A stretch of 64,000 nucleotides of DNA. Source: JARIHD01 sp963815935. Its GTDB lineage: Bacteria > Patescibacteriota > Saccharimonadia > Saccharimonadales > UBA4665. Position 1 is the stretch's first letter. The number at the start of each line of letters is the position of its first letter. This document shows, piece after piece, positions 1 to 7,960 of the stretch. The notes under the pieces were generated by a model that saw only the letters and a list, made by a program, of their open reading frames with translations, was not told the DNA's origin and ran no database searches. Where the stretch lies: contig CAWFIL010000006.1 in assembly GCA_963815935.1 (NCBI GenBank), positions 105,505-169,504 of the forward strand, read 5' to 3'. A program made the position numbers and the translations under genes.

Positions 1-11
1 CAGTAGGAGTT

Positions 12-668
12 TTATACGGAGGTGCGTGTTGGCACGGGTGCTTTGAGATCTACGGGTGTGGACTGTACGCCAATCTCGTTGAAAAATGTGGCCAGAGTAT
101 GTGTGGGCAAGCCAAGGATGGTATCATAATTGCCCTCGATTGAATCGATAAGAGTGTGGGCGCCGCTTTGTATGCCGTACGCTCCAGCCTTATCCCTCCA
201 GTCGTTGCTGGCAATGTAGACATCGATTGCCGCTTGATCAAAGGGCTTAAAATGCACGATTGCCGTCTCGCAGCCTATGTAATGCTTGATAAGCCGTCCG
301 TTATCCTTACCGGCTGTTAGGCGGACAAGTACCACCGATGACGTGACGGTGTTTGTCATGCCCGCTAGTATCTTGAGCATCTCACGAGCTTCAGTCTCAT
401 CGGCAGCTTTGCCGAGTTGTTTGCCGTCGATAGTTACGATGGTGTCTGAGCCAATGACCCAGGCACCTGGGTTGCGCTCGGCGACCCATAGGGCTTTGCC
501 ATAGCCCAACTCTTGCGAAACTTCTTCTGGGCTACGTGCACTATCGAGAATTTCCTCGTAGTCGCTGGGGATTATTTTGTACTGGCCAGTAAGGCCCATT
601 TGATCTAATAGATCTTTGCGGCGTGGGGATTGGCTCGCCAAGATGAGTTGTGTGGTCGTATCTGTCAT
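12..668 (-). CDS. maf: Maf-family nucleoside triphosphate pyrophosphatase
   Basis: A 218-residue protein with the Maf signature at the N-terminus (ILASQSPRRKDLLDQMG, about residues 9-25, containing the S-x-R-R substrate-binding motif) and the second conserved block GSDTIVTIDGKQLGKA near residue 73. Family members hydrolyse dTTP/UTP or modified nucleotides to the monophosphate and pyrophosphate in the cytosol, as house-cleaning enzymes and septation-linked factors. Length is normal for the family, with a slightly long C-terminal tail. The ATG at 668 is preceded by a TACTAT box 8 nt upstream and no Shine-Dalgarno site, so the transcript is probably leaderless. Family assignment is firm; exact substrate is not readable. 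Confidence 0.93.
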   Translation of the reverse strand: MTDTTTQLILASQSPRRKDLLDQMGLTGQYKIIPSDYEEILDSARSPEEVSQELGYGKALWVAERNPGAWVIGSDTIVTIDGKQLGKAADETEAREMLKILAGMTNTVTSSVVLVRLTAGKDNGRLIKHYIGCETAIVHFKPFDQAAIDVYIASNDWRDKAGAYGIQSGAHTLIDSIEGNYDTILGLPTHTLATFFNEIGVQSTPVDLKAPVPTRTSV

Positions 669-676
669 TGCTTCTA

Positions 677-682
677 ATAGTA
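677..682 (-). promoter_or_regulatory. -10 box of maf, leaderless-type
   Basis: TACTAT on the minus strand ends 8 nt before the maf ATG, which places the transcription start at or next to the start codon. No clear -35 element was seen. Part of a repeated pattern in this half of the window. Confidence 0.5.
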
Positions 683-713
683 CCCCAAATAGTTATAAAA
701 AATAATTAGCAAG

Positions 714-1157
714 TTACGGCTTTGCGGTATACGTCCCCACCGCATGAGCGACGGCGATTACATGACCGGCTATAGCGGCATCGAGATCTTTGCGCGTTGC
801 CCCAGGGGATAAGTTTAAGATTTTGTCGAGGGCAAGTAGCCTAAAGTAGTAGTGATGCGTCCCCGTGGGCGGCTGTGGCCCATTGTAGCCAGCGTTGCCG
901 AAATCGTTAGCGCCCACTTTGGCGGTTGGTGGTATGTTATCTTCGGCAATTTGGTATGTATCTGACGGCATGTCGTAGAGTAGCCAGTGCGTAAATGTGC
1001 CGCCTGGCGCATCGGGGTCGTCCATAATCAGAGCTAGGCTTTGCGCGACGGTAGGTACCTGCGAAAAGGTAAGTGCTGGGCTTGTGTTCCTCCCCATTGG
1101 CGTGTGTTCAGGAAGAATTTGACCGTGGGCATCAATTGCAGCGCTGACTATGTTCAT
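714..1157 (-). CDS. YbhB/YbcL-type PEBP (Raf kinase inhibitor-like) protein
   Basis: About 147 residues with the bacterial PEBP hallmarks: the DPDAPGGTFTHWLLYDMP block and GTHHYYFRLLALD near the end, which build the anion-binding pocket. The biochemical role of bacterial members is unresolved; they are small cytosolic or periplasmic ligand-binding proteins. I chose the ATG at 1157 (MNIVSAAID) because the family begins here; an in-frame start at 1217 would add 20 residues without similarity and would run into the opposite gene's upstream region. It is divergent from the kinase gene starting at 1237. Confidence 0.88.
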   Translation of the reverse strand: MNIVSAAIDAHGQILPEHTPMGRNTSPALTFSQVPTVAQSLALIMDDPDAPGGTFTHWLLYDMPSDTYQIAEDNIPPTAKVGANDFGNAGYNGPQPPTGTHHYYFRLLALDKILNLSPGATRKDLDAAIAGHVIAVAHAVGTYTAKP

Positions 1158-1221
1158 AACACTCTTAATGATATCAGAAGAACGCAATGCAGCAGGCGAG
1201 CCAAACCCACGGCGCAAATGG

Positions 1222-1227
1222 TATACT
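1222..1227 (+). promoter_or_regulatory. -10 box TATACT, leaderless-type
   Basis: TATACT followed by exactly 9 nt and then the ATG at 1237. The same TATACT-N9-ATG arrangement occurs before the genes starting at 3389 and 5839. Confidence 0.6.
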
Positions 1228-1236
1228 CACAGCACG

Positions 1237-1773
1237 ATGAAGCCACTACTAGTACTTGTAAGCGGGGCGCCTGGATCGGGCAAGACAACCTTTGCCCGAC
1301 AGCTCGCCGAACAGATGCGTATTTTGCACATCGAACGTGACCGCGCCTTTGATGCCATGCTCTATACGTTGGGGCCGGATTTTAGCAGAGAAAAACAAGG
1401 CATACCGCGGTTTTACGCATTGCTTGCGGAAACACTAAAGCTAGACGTGAGCCTAGTTGTTGATGCAACCCTTTACCGCGGCAAATCCGAGGTCGACATT
1501 TTGCTTTTACACGAGTTAGCCACCCTGGTAAACGTGCACTGTCGCGCTAGTAATGAGCATCAGCGCTTTTATGAACGTGAGGTTGCCAGGACTGGCGGAG
1601 TGCCCGACTGGCTACCGGCGCATATGCCCAAACTTGACCAGATTTATGAGTGCGTGCGCGACCCCCTGGATCTTGGCTGCCCATGTATTGAAGTTAACAC
1701 GACAGATAACTACCGGCCATCAATAGCTGAGGTTATAGCCAAACTTTCTATTGTGGTCGCAGCACGCCAATAG
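1237..1773 (+). CDS. AAA-type P-loop kinase/ATPase, zeta-toxin/CPT-like fold
   Basis: A 178-residue protein that starts almost directly with a Walker A motif, LVSGAPGSGKTTFARQLAE (GAPGSGKT at about residues 9-16). A DxD-like segment (VVDATLYRG) around residue 75 and a REVART segment near 115 resemble the lid and acceptor region of small P-loop kinases. Such proteins phosphorylate a small molecule or tRNA end; the substrate cannot be deduced. The start was set at the ATG at 1237 because a TATACT box lies 9 nt upstream and the Walker A follows closely; the 29 in-frame residues further upstream overlap the divergent PEBP gene. It ends 3 bases before the convergent gnd gene ends. Confidence 0.8.
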   Translation: MKPLLVLVSGAPGSGKTTFARQLAEQMRILHIERDRAFDAMLYTLGPDFSREKQGIPRFYALLAETLKLDVSLVVDATLYRGKSEVDILLLHELATLVNVHCRASNEHQRFYEREVARTGGVPDWLPAHMPKLDQIYECVRDPLDLGCPCIEVNTTDNYRPSIAEVIAKLSIVVAARQ

Positions 1774-1776
1774 TAC

Positions 1777-2706
1777 TTATGTGTTTTTGGCGGCACCTTC
1801 ACCGTTGAGGTTGTGGCCACCAAACTTGTTGCGCTGGGCTGCCACAACTTTGGTGGCAAAGTTGGTTTCGCCCTGCTGACTCTTTACTCGCACATCAAAG
1901 GCGGCTTGGATGGAGGGCAGTTCTATGTGCATTTCTTTAGCTGCTTCGAGCGTCCAGCGGGCTTCGCCGCTTTCGGCTACGTAACCAGTAACGCCGTCAA
2001 GCTCCGGGTTTTCTTGCAGAGCGTCGCGACTTAGCTCGGTTAGCCACGATGTAATCACGCTGTGGTGCTGCCACAGGTCGGCAGCCTTAGCTAGGTCTAG
2101 GCTTTTGTAGGGGCCATCGTGCAGCATACGAAAGCCTTCACCGAGCGACTCCATCATGCCGTACTCTATGGCATTGTGGGCCATCTTGACGAAGTGCCCG
2201 GCGCCGCTGGGACCGAAGTGGCTGTACATACCACCGGGCTGTACTAGGGTCTTGAGAGCCGGCTCCAGCACGGCAAAGGCCTCTGTGCTGTCGCCGCCGC
2301 ACATTAGGGGAAAACCGTTCTGATAACCCCAAACGCCGCCTGATACCCCAACATCGAGCAGCTGGCAGCCAGCTGCGGCAACTTTTTCGCTCAGCTTTTT
2401 GGTACTGCGGAAGTCGGAGTTGCCGCCATCAATAAGAATCGAACCTTTCGGCACGATTGCGAGCCACTCGTCCATTTGGCTATCGACAATCTCGGCGGGT
2501 AGCATTACCCAAATAACGGCTTGATCGCTGCTGAACTCGCGCAAGACGTCAGCCTTTTCGTAGGCTTTAACAGCACCATAGGCGACAGCTTCGTCGATTG
2601 GCTCATGGCTGCGGTTGTGGGCGATAACCGTGTGTTCACCGCTTTCGGCCAGTTTGCGGGCAATCTGCATGCCCATGCGGCCCAATCCGTGAATTGCTAT
2701 TTTCAT
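1777..2706 (-). CDS. gnd: 6-phosphogluconate dehydrogenase, short decarboxylating type
   Basis: A 309-residue enzyme of the short (YqeC/GndA-like) class that oxidatively decarboxylates 6-phosphogluconate to ribulose 5-phosphate, producing NAD(P)H. Visible signatures: Rossmann motif GLGRMG at residues 7-12, DGGNSDFRSTKK near 105, GVSGGVWG near 130, and GPSGAGHFVKMAHNAIEYGMM near 180, which carries the catalytic Lys/Asn region. It is the second gene of an operon with 6-phosphogluconolactonase, separated by two bases; the lactonase 3' end supplies a GAGG ribosome site about 7 nt before the ATG. Together they give the oxidative pentose phosphate branch; glucose-6-phosphate dehydrogenase is not in view. 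Confidence 0.95.
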   Translation of the reverse strand: MKIAIHGLGRMGMQIARKLAESGEHTVIAHNRSHEPIDEAVAYGAVKAYEKADVLREFSSDQAVIWVMLPAEIVDSQMDEWLAIVPKGSILIDGGNSDFRSTKKLSEKVAAAGCQLLDVGVSGGVWGYQNGFPLMCGGDSTEAFAVLEPALKTLVQPGGMYSHFGPSGAGHFVKMAHNAIEYGMMESLGEGFRMLHDGPYKSLDLAKAADLWQHHSVITSWLTELSRDALQENPELDGVTGYVAESGEARWTLEAAKEMHIELPSIQAAFDVRVKSQQGETNFATKVVAAQRNKFGGHNLNGEGAAKNT

Positions 2707-2708
2707 AC

Positions 2709-3389
2709 CTATCCCTCGCTTTCTATAAAGTCATTGTATATGTATACTTCTGGGATTTCGTTGAGAAGCAAGGCAGGTAACTTACTGAATGGCTCGGTAT
2801 ATTTGTGCAGCCGTTCCGAAGCTTCCTGCTTGTTGTCGCCAAAGGCTGGCACAAACGCAACCGAGATCATTTTGAGCGCTTTGGGAGTAAGGGTCATGCG
2901 CGTATAGTCGCTCCACTTGTACCCCACGACAAGTTCGTCTGTGTCTTCGGTGACCGGGGAATCAGGTAGGATGCCAGCAACGTGTCCATCTGGTCCAAGG
3001 CCGAACTGACCGACTATCGCGCCGGCGTTGGTGAGAGCGGTCGTGGCAATCTCGTTATAAAAGGCGACCGTTTCATCTAGGGGCTTGTCTTGTACCAGTA
3101 CGTCGATCCAAGTGGCAATGCCCGGGTCGAACCCGGCTTCGCGCAGTTGTTGGGTGTTGCTGTCTTTGTGTCCGGCTTCGCCATAGCGCTCATCCATGGG
3201 CAAAATAGCCAGACCACCAAGACGCTCACCACAGTGGTCACGTAGCTTATCCATAACCGTGACCTCGATAGCTATATTAGAGCCGCCACTAACCAGCCAC
3301 AGCACCCGTTTGCCGGCAAATAGCTCGTTACATATCTGTGTCACGATAGCCTGCGTGGCCTGCTGCTGGTTCTCCCTCAGAAATTGCAT
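2709..3389 (-). CDS. pgl: 6-phosphogluconolactonase
   Basis: A 226-residue member of the glucosamine-6-phosphate isomerase/6-phosphogluconolactonase superfamily. It hydrolyses 6-phosphogluconolactone to 6-phosphogluconate. SGGSN (about residue 37) and GLGPDGHVAGILPD (about residue 130) match the sugar-phosphate-binding and catalytic loops. Pairing with gnd two bases downstream supports the lactonase over the deaminase reading. The start at 3389 (MQFLREN) has a TATACT box 9 nt upstream; the longer in-frame start at 3425 would lie upstream of that promoter, so it was not used. Confidence 0.92.
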   Translation of the reverse strand: MQFLRENQQQATQAIVTQICNELFAGKRVLWLVSGGSNIAIEVTVMDKLRDHCGERLGGLAILPMDERYGEAGHKDSNTQQLREAGFDPGIATWIDVLVQDKPLDETVAFYNEIATTALTNAGAIVGQFGLGPDGHVAGILPDSPVTEDTDELVVGYKWSDYTRMTLTPKALKMISVAFVPAFGDNKQEASERLHKYTEPFSKLPALLLNEIPEVYIYNDFIESEG

Positions 3390-3398
3390 ACTCACCTG

Positions 3399-3404
3399 AG
3401 TATA
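3399..3404 (-). promoter_or_regulatory. -10 box TATACT of the pgl-gnd operon
   Basis: TATACT on the minus strand with an extended TGC just upstream, ending 9 nt before the pgl ATG. Suggests a leaderless operon mRNA; the internal gene gnd by contrast has a Shine-Dalgarno-like site. Confidence 0.6.
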
Positions 3405-3474
3405 GCACCATCTTCGCATACCCAATTGTACAATCCTGCTCGTGTGAGCAGTGCTCTACAAAGGGGTGTGCGGA

Positions 3475-3523
3475 CGGCGGCGTGGTAGTGATGGAGGTGT
3501 TCTCCGGTTGTACCACGCCGCCG
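3475..3523 (-). terminator. Long hairpin downstream of the surface-protein gene
   Basis: A perfect 13-bp inverted repeat, CGGCGGCGTGGTA at 3475-3487 and its complement at 3511-3523, with a 23-nt loop that itself contains a GGAG/CTCC mini-hairpin. It lies 44 nt after the stop of the 679-residue surface protein. There is no strong T-run on the minus strand, so it may terminate weakly, protect the mRNA 3' end, or insulate the pgl promoter. Confidence 0.6.
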
Positions 3524-3566
3524 CAGGCTGTGTATGTGTTATGCAGCCTTATGCACCTCTCGGCCC

Positions 3567-5606
3567 TTAACGGGCATTGCCATCACATCGTGCCCAGTTG
3601 GGCGAGTTCGGGTCGCTGCTGTACTTCAGCATGTAGCTGTCGCAGTACTCGATGCTCGAGCCGGGATGGGCTGGCATCTCGATGATCACTGAGTGCTTGT
3701 CGCCTGCGAGGGTGACGTAGCCGCCAAACGACTGGATTCGCTGATTCACTTCAGGCAGCAGGGTGATGGCGTGGCCATCCTTGTTGCTGACTGCTGTCTG
3801 GGTGGTGAACGAGACGGTCGACTTGGCGCTCGGTAGGAAACCCAGGCCGCCCTTGATGGTGCACCAGGTGAACGTGCCGCTGTCGCGGTCGTTGGGGCAG
3901 GCTGCCGGACTCCAGGTGAACGTGCCCGTCGCATCGTTACCGATGACGATAGTCATGTCACCTGCTTTCCAGGTACCGATCAGGGACTTGTAGTTGCCCC
4001 AGTTGCCTCCGCTGGTGGCGGGTGCGGTGGTCGTGCTGTTGTCCTTTCCGGTTGAAGGCTGGGCGGTCGCACCGTTCCTGGTGAATGTTGCCGTGGGCGT
4101 CTTCACCTTGATGCTGTCGAACTGCGACGGCAGCTGGTCGAGCAGAGCGGCAGACGTCGTGTACAACGTCCCCTGGATCATCCCGGGGATGAGCTTCAGG
4201 TTGCTCAGCAGGTCGGCCAGAGCCCCCTTCAGGTCGATGGCACCGAAGATGTTGCCGAGGCAGTCGTGGGCTACGCCCGCAGCTGCGTTGATCCCGGCGT
4301 CATCGTAGGGCTGGTCGATGTTGTGGGCAGCGGCCATCGTGCAGTCGGACAGGTCATAGGTCTGGGCGACCCAGCTGCTGGCCTGTTCGATGGTCTTGCG
4401 CGACACGGTGGCACCGCTGACGATCTTCTCCAGGACGGTCTTGACGGCCGCCTTGGTAGCAGTAGCCTCCGGCGCCATGACGGACAGGGTAGCGATACCC
4501 ATGTCGAATGCCAGGGCGTCGCTGTCGATGTCGATTGTCATGGTCGTCTGCTTCTGCAGATCGGCCGTGGCGGTGGCGGTGGAGATTGACGCACCGGACA
4601 GGTACATCCGGTTCTGGTTGGTCCAGTACAGGCTGCGAACTGCATCCTGCAGATTGGCTCCGTTGTTCCAGACGTCGTCCATGGTCAGGGTCATCCCCTT
4701 GGGCAGCTTGTCGCTGACCATTGGGAAGGCGAAGCCATTGCTAATCCGGACCCGGTCGACAGGAGCAGCGGTTTCCACGCAGCCCTTGAGCTTGTCGAAC
4801 GGGCTGGTGAGCGAAACCGAGACATCCTTGCTGGTCTTGTCGCATTTCAACTCCGGCGGGGTGCCGGTGAGGTCGTTGACCAGCATGGCGGTGACTTTGG
4901 CCACGGCTTGAGTGAGCCACGACGCTACCGTAGTGAAGCTATCGATCGTGGTTTGGACGGCCTGGCCGGCAACCTTGATGAGGCTCTTGGCCGGGTCGAG
5001 TACGATCGCGCTGAACCACGAGAAGTGCGGTGCCCGGGCGGTGACCGTGTTGGTCTTGGGGTCCGCCTTGGCGTTCAGAATCGGCACCCACGACTGGAGA
5101 TGCTGGTCGTAGACCGCCATGCCAACCTGCAGGGACGTCAGTCCTTTGGGGATGAGCGTGGGGTCGTACTTGAGCGTCACCGTGACCGTGTCGGCCTTGA
5201 CCTGGTCGCTGATGTCCTGCTTACCGTCATTGAACGTGATGTCGACGGGGTCAGTCAGCGCCTTGAAGGCCATCTGCTTGTTCTGATTGATCGTGTCGGT
5301 GTACTGCTTGTCGACGTTGGTCCCGATGCTGGAGCTGTCCGGCAAGTCGCCGTTCAGCATGATCGAGCCGTCCTTGGTGACGTACTTGGGGTGGGTCGGG
5401 TAGTCGACGGAGATCGGCTGGTTGTGGGTACGGTTGTACCACTGCCATCCAAGAACGCCGCCGGCGCCGAGACCTGCACCGATGAGCACGAGCACCAGTA
5501 CGAACGCGATGATCGGGCCGAAGAAACTGCCCTGAGGCTGCGGTCGCGGTTGCGGCCTACGCTGAGGGCTGTCTCCTCCGCCAACTGCGCCTGTTTGCTG
5601 GGACAT
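3567..5606 (-). CDS. Large membrane-anchored extracellular protein, unknown function
   Basis: About 679 residues. A short Pro/Gln/Arg-rich cytoplasmic tail is followed by one membrane segment (FGPIIAFVLVLVLIGAGLGAG, roughly residues 26-48), so the rest is probably outside the cell. Next comes a beta-rich region containing VTVTLKYDPTLIPKGL and a following APHFSWFSA segment, a long helical middle, a Thr/Ser/Ala-rich linker near residue 555, and a C-terminal beta domain (SLIGTWKAGDMTIVIGN) with several cysteines. I do not recognise a named family; anchored surface proteins of this layout are common in Saccharibacteria. The ATG at 5606 was chosen since AGGTGA lies 8 nt upstream; an in-frame GTG at 5618 overlaps that site. 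Confidence 0.8.
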   Translation of the reverse strand: MSQQTGAVGGGDSPQRRPQPRPQPQGSFFGPIIAFVLVLVLIGAGLGAGGVLGWQWYNRTHNQPISVDYPTHPKYVTKDGSIMLNGDLPDSSSIGTNVDKQYTDTINQNKQMAFKALTDPVDITFNDGKQDISDQVKADTVTVTLKYDPTLIPKGLTSLQVGMAVYDQHLQSWVPILNAKADPKTNTVTARAPHFSWFSAIVLDPAKSLIKVAGQAVQTTIDSFTTVASWLTQAVAKVTAMLVNDLTGTPPELKCDKTSKDVSVSLTSPFDKLKGCVETAAPVDRVRISNGFAFPMVSDKLPKGMTLTMDDVWNNGANLQDAVRSLYWTNQNRMYLSGASISTATATADLQKQTTMTIDIDSDALAFDMGIATLSVMAPEATATKAAVKTVLEKIVSGATVSRKTIEQASSWVAQTYDLSDCTMAAAHNIDQPYDDAGINAAAGVAHDCLGNIFGAIDLKGALADLLSNLKLIPGMIQGTLYTTSAALLDQLPSQFDSIKVKTPTATFTRNGATAQPSTGKDNSTTTAPATSGGNWGNYKSLIGTWKAGDMTIVIGNDATGTFTWSPAACPNDRDSGTFTWCTIKGGLGFLPSAKSTVSFTTQTAVSNKDGHAITLLPEVNQRIQSFGGYVTLAGDKHSVIIEMPAHPGSSIEYCDSYMLKYSSDPNSPNWARCDGNAR

Positions 5607-5656
5607 GGGATTTCTCACCTTCTGGTAAAAAACTGCGATGGATGGAGGTGCAACAA

Positions 5657-5671
5657 AGAAGACGATCTTCT
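5657..5671. promoter_or_regulatory. Inverted repeat in the surface-protein leader
   Basis: AGAAGA-CGA-TCTTCT, a perfect 6-bp inverted repeat with a 3-nt spacer, about 50 nt upstream of the surface-protein ATG and just below an AT-rich stretch (5680-5710) likely to hold the promoter. Could be an operator or an mRNA leader hairpin. Confidence 0.35.
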
Positions 5672-5823
5672 ATGTCATGTATATTTTACAATATTTTAGC
5701 ATAATTTGCTAGGCCTAGATGGTTCACAGTGATTCGCTGATGGTTTGCCCCGGGCGTTTCGTCCCTGACCGTGCCTATACCGCGCTGAGCGATTTGGCCC
5801 TAACTATTTTATGCGCGTTGGCA

Positions 5824-5829
5824 TATACT
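5824..5829 (+). promoter_or_regulatory. -10 box TATACT, leaderless-type
   Basis: TATACT followed by 9 nt and the ATG at 5839. This fixes the start of the downstream gene better than any ribosome site. Confidence 0.6.
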
Positions 5830-5838
5830 GGCTGGATT

Positions 5839-6465
5839 ATGCCAGAATTACGCAAACCAACTGCCTATACCGAACTATGGTCAGCCCAGATGGAGCTGCC
5901 AATAACCACAACGCCTCAACGAGTGCGAGAAGTTGTCGCTCGTTATGCCTACGAATCGGGTATTTCGGTCGTCGGCCATTTTATACGAACGCCAGCCGCG
6001 CTAACGCTGCTGCGGATACCAGAGTCGAATGCAGAGTACCGTGTACCGGACGTTGACGAGTGTGAGTTGAGCTTGGAGTCGCTGGCGCGATTCTTGCGCG
6101 CCGACCGGGTAGAGCGAGAAATCGTGCCGCCGGATACATTACATTGTATGATGGATATTCGCCGCGGAGGCCATAGGGCTATGAGTTGGTTCTCGGCGCT
6201 CTCAACATTTGAACGGCCAAACATTGAGGGCTACAGCATGCATCCGGCAGATATAATTGCAGCTCGCGTTGAACCAAATGGCTATGCCCGGCAATACGAG
6301 AGCTTTGCGGCGGCAATGACGCTGCCGCACACCGAGCAGGGTATTGTGGCTATACACGATATGGGTCTAGACGGACAACAGGTTGGCTACGCGATCTCGT
6401 ATGGGCCATGCCAAGAGTTTCCGGAAGGGCGTACCGAGCTATATGAGACAGATTATATGATGTAG
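5839..6465 (+). CDS. Hypothetical protein, 208 residues
   Basis: No family recognised. The protein is soluble, lacks a signal peptide or membrane segment, and contains a DVDECELSLESLARFLRAD region near residue 70. The start at 5839 (MPELRKP) is supported by a TATACT box 9 nt upstream; 40 more in-frame residues upstream would be read from the promoter region itself. The 3' end faces the 3' end of the next minus-strand gene with 10 bases between them. Codon use matches its neighbours. Function unknown. Confidence 0.7.
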   Translation: MPELRKPTAYTELWSAQMELPITTTPQRVREVVARYAYESGISVVGHFIRTPAALTLLRIPESNAEYRVPDVDECELSLESLARFLRADRVEREIVPPDTLHCMMDIRRGGHRAMSWFSALSTFERPNIEGYSMHPADIIAARVEPNGYARQYESFAAAMTLPHTEQGIVAIHDMGLDGQQVGYAISYGPCQEFPEGRTELYETDYMM

Positions 6466-6475
6466 CTGGCGGGCG

Positions 6476-7882
6476 CTACGCTGAAGCAGAAGTCGCATGT
6501 GCTACGCCGACTAGCGCACGCACTCTCTCAATGGGTTCTATTATAAGGTCGATAAGACTGAGGGAGGTCTGCGGGGCAGTGTTGGCTGTAAGTTTTGCCA
6601 GCTCGGCCATGCAGCGGTCGCGAAGCTCGGCTTTTTGGGCCGCGATATCGCTCAAATGTGTGGCTGGGTCGATACCCAGTAACTCCATCGCACGATATTC
6701 GGCATCACTAAGGCCATTCGCTTCGATTTGTAGCTCCTTGGAGCTTTTTTGACTGTACAGCCCATGCAGCTCCCAACAGATGAGCGGGACTGACTCGGTG
6801 TCGCATTCTAAGGAGGGGACGACATTGTTCCAACGCATATCGGTCCTGCCTATTCTGCTTACGAGACTGCCCGCCAAGGTAGACCTGCTATCCTTTAGGG
6901 CGGCCAATGCCAAGCTACGGTCGCCCATGTCACCGGTAATAGAATACAGCTGGGTATATACTGCTGCTTGGTCATAGGCAAAAGCAGCGGTGGGTTCGCC
7001 GGCCAACTGTCGTGCAACATCTGTACGCCCTTGTCGGGCCAGAACCAGCGCGCCGCGTATTTCTAGCTCTCTGGTATCGAGCTCTGGTGCACAGCCAAAT
7101 CGTCCGCACGATCCGTCGCAGTTGGCAACCGAGCCAATGTTTTCACGCACTTCAGCCAGCAGGCCACCAACCAGTGCGGTGTGACTCGGGAAGCGCGCCG
7201 CCTGCGCAATTTGGACGCATGCCGAGCTGCGCCAGTAAGGATCACCAATCCAATTCTTGGCCCGTATAGCCATAGAAAGACGCCCACCATTAGCATATGC
7301 GTAAGACACGGCGTTGTAGCGCCCATCAATCTTTTGCTGGCTTGGCTCCAAGGACATGCTTTCTGCAAACAACATTCCGGCAGGCGTCCGAGCATCAAAT
7401 AGCCCTACTCCGTACGCTGCCAGGCCGTTCAGATATTGGGAGACTGCGAATGGCTGCCGTTGCTGTTTCGACCGAGCATTGTTAAGGACTGGCATGAAGT
7501 CTAGCCAAAGGAACTGGTTATCCGTGCCCGCATAGCCGTTCTCTAGCAGATGGGTTATGGCTCTGACTGCCACACCTCGGTTTGCGTAGTTTAGCTTGTT
7601 GACCACTTGCTCTGCGGATGCGAATAACTTTTGGCTTGCCAACGCCTCCACGAGCGAAAATGCGTGACTGAGCTTATTGGGCTCTACTCCGTCTGGACTT
7701 TCGGCAGCATCGGCAACAATCTCGTCTAGTGCGGCGAGCGCAAAGTCGCTCATCTCTTGGTCGTTCTCGGAGATTAAAACATTTAGCATTCGCAGGCGGA
7801 GCGTAGGATCGCTCTCGGCCAGTGCGCTCATTCTGGCTTCGGCTAGAAGATGGTGTGTGTCGGGTTGGTGGCTATATTCCAT
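6476..7882 (-). CDS. Hypothetical helical-repeat-like protein, 468 residues
   Basis: Not recognised. Almost entirely alpha-helical by composition, with repeating Ala/Leu-rich stretches (for example EQVVNKLNYANRG, MAIRAKNWIGDP, ALARQGRTDVARQLAG) that resemble TPR/HEAT-type solenoids, and a cysteine cluster CDGSCGRFGC near residue 265 that might bind a metal. It follows the ATP-grasp ligase on the same strand after 78 bases, but has its own TATACT box 6 nt before the ATG at 7882, so it need not be cotranscribed. A longer in-frame start at 7909 overlaps the promoter. It could be an accessory protein of the peptide cluster or unrelated. Confidence 0.65.
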   Translation of the reverse strand: MEYSHQPDTHHLLAEARMSALAESDPTLRLRMLNVLISENDQEMSDFALAALDEIVADAAESPDGVEPNKLSHAFSLVEALASQKLFASAEQVVNKLNYANRGVAVRAITHLLENGYAGTDNQFLWLDFMPVLNNARSKQQRQPFAVSQYLNGLAAYGVGLFDARTPAGMLFAESMSLEPSQQKIDGRYNAVSYAYANGGRLSMAIRAKNWIGDPYWRSSACVQIAQAARFPSHTALVGGLLAEVRENIGSVANCDGSCGRFGCAPELDTRELEIRGALVLARQGRTDVARQLAGEPTAAFAYDQAAVYTQLYSITGDMGDRSLALAALKDSRSTLAGSLVSRIGRTDMRWNNVVPSLECDTESVPLICWELHGLYSQKSSKELQIEANGLSDAEYRAMELLGIDPATHLSDIAAQKAELRDRCMAELAKLTANTAPQTSLSLIDLIIEPIERVRALVGVAHATSASA

Positions 7883-7888
7883 ACCGAA

Positions 7889-7894
7889 AGTATA
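7889..7894 (-). promoter_or_regulatory. -10 box TATACT, leaderless-type
   Basis: TATACT on the minus strand ending 6 nt before the ATG at 7882. Consistent with the leaderless pattern of this genome. Confidence 0.5.
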
Positions 7895-7960
7895 CGATAC
7901 GTCCGGCAACTTGTTCGGTTAAGGCTCCACATTACCGAGGCCGAAGGTGTCTGGTCCGTG

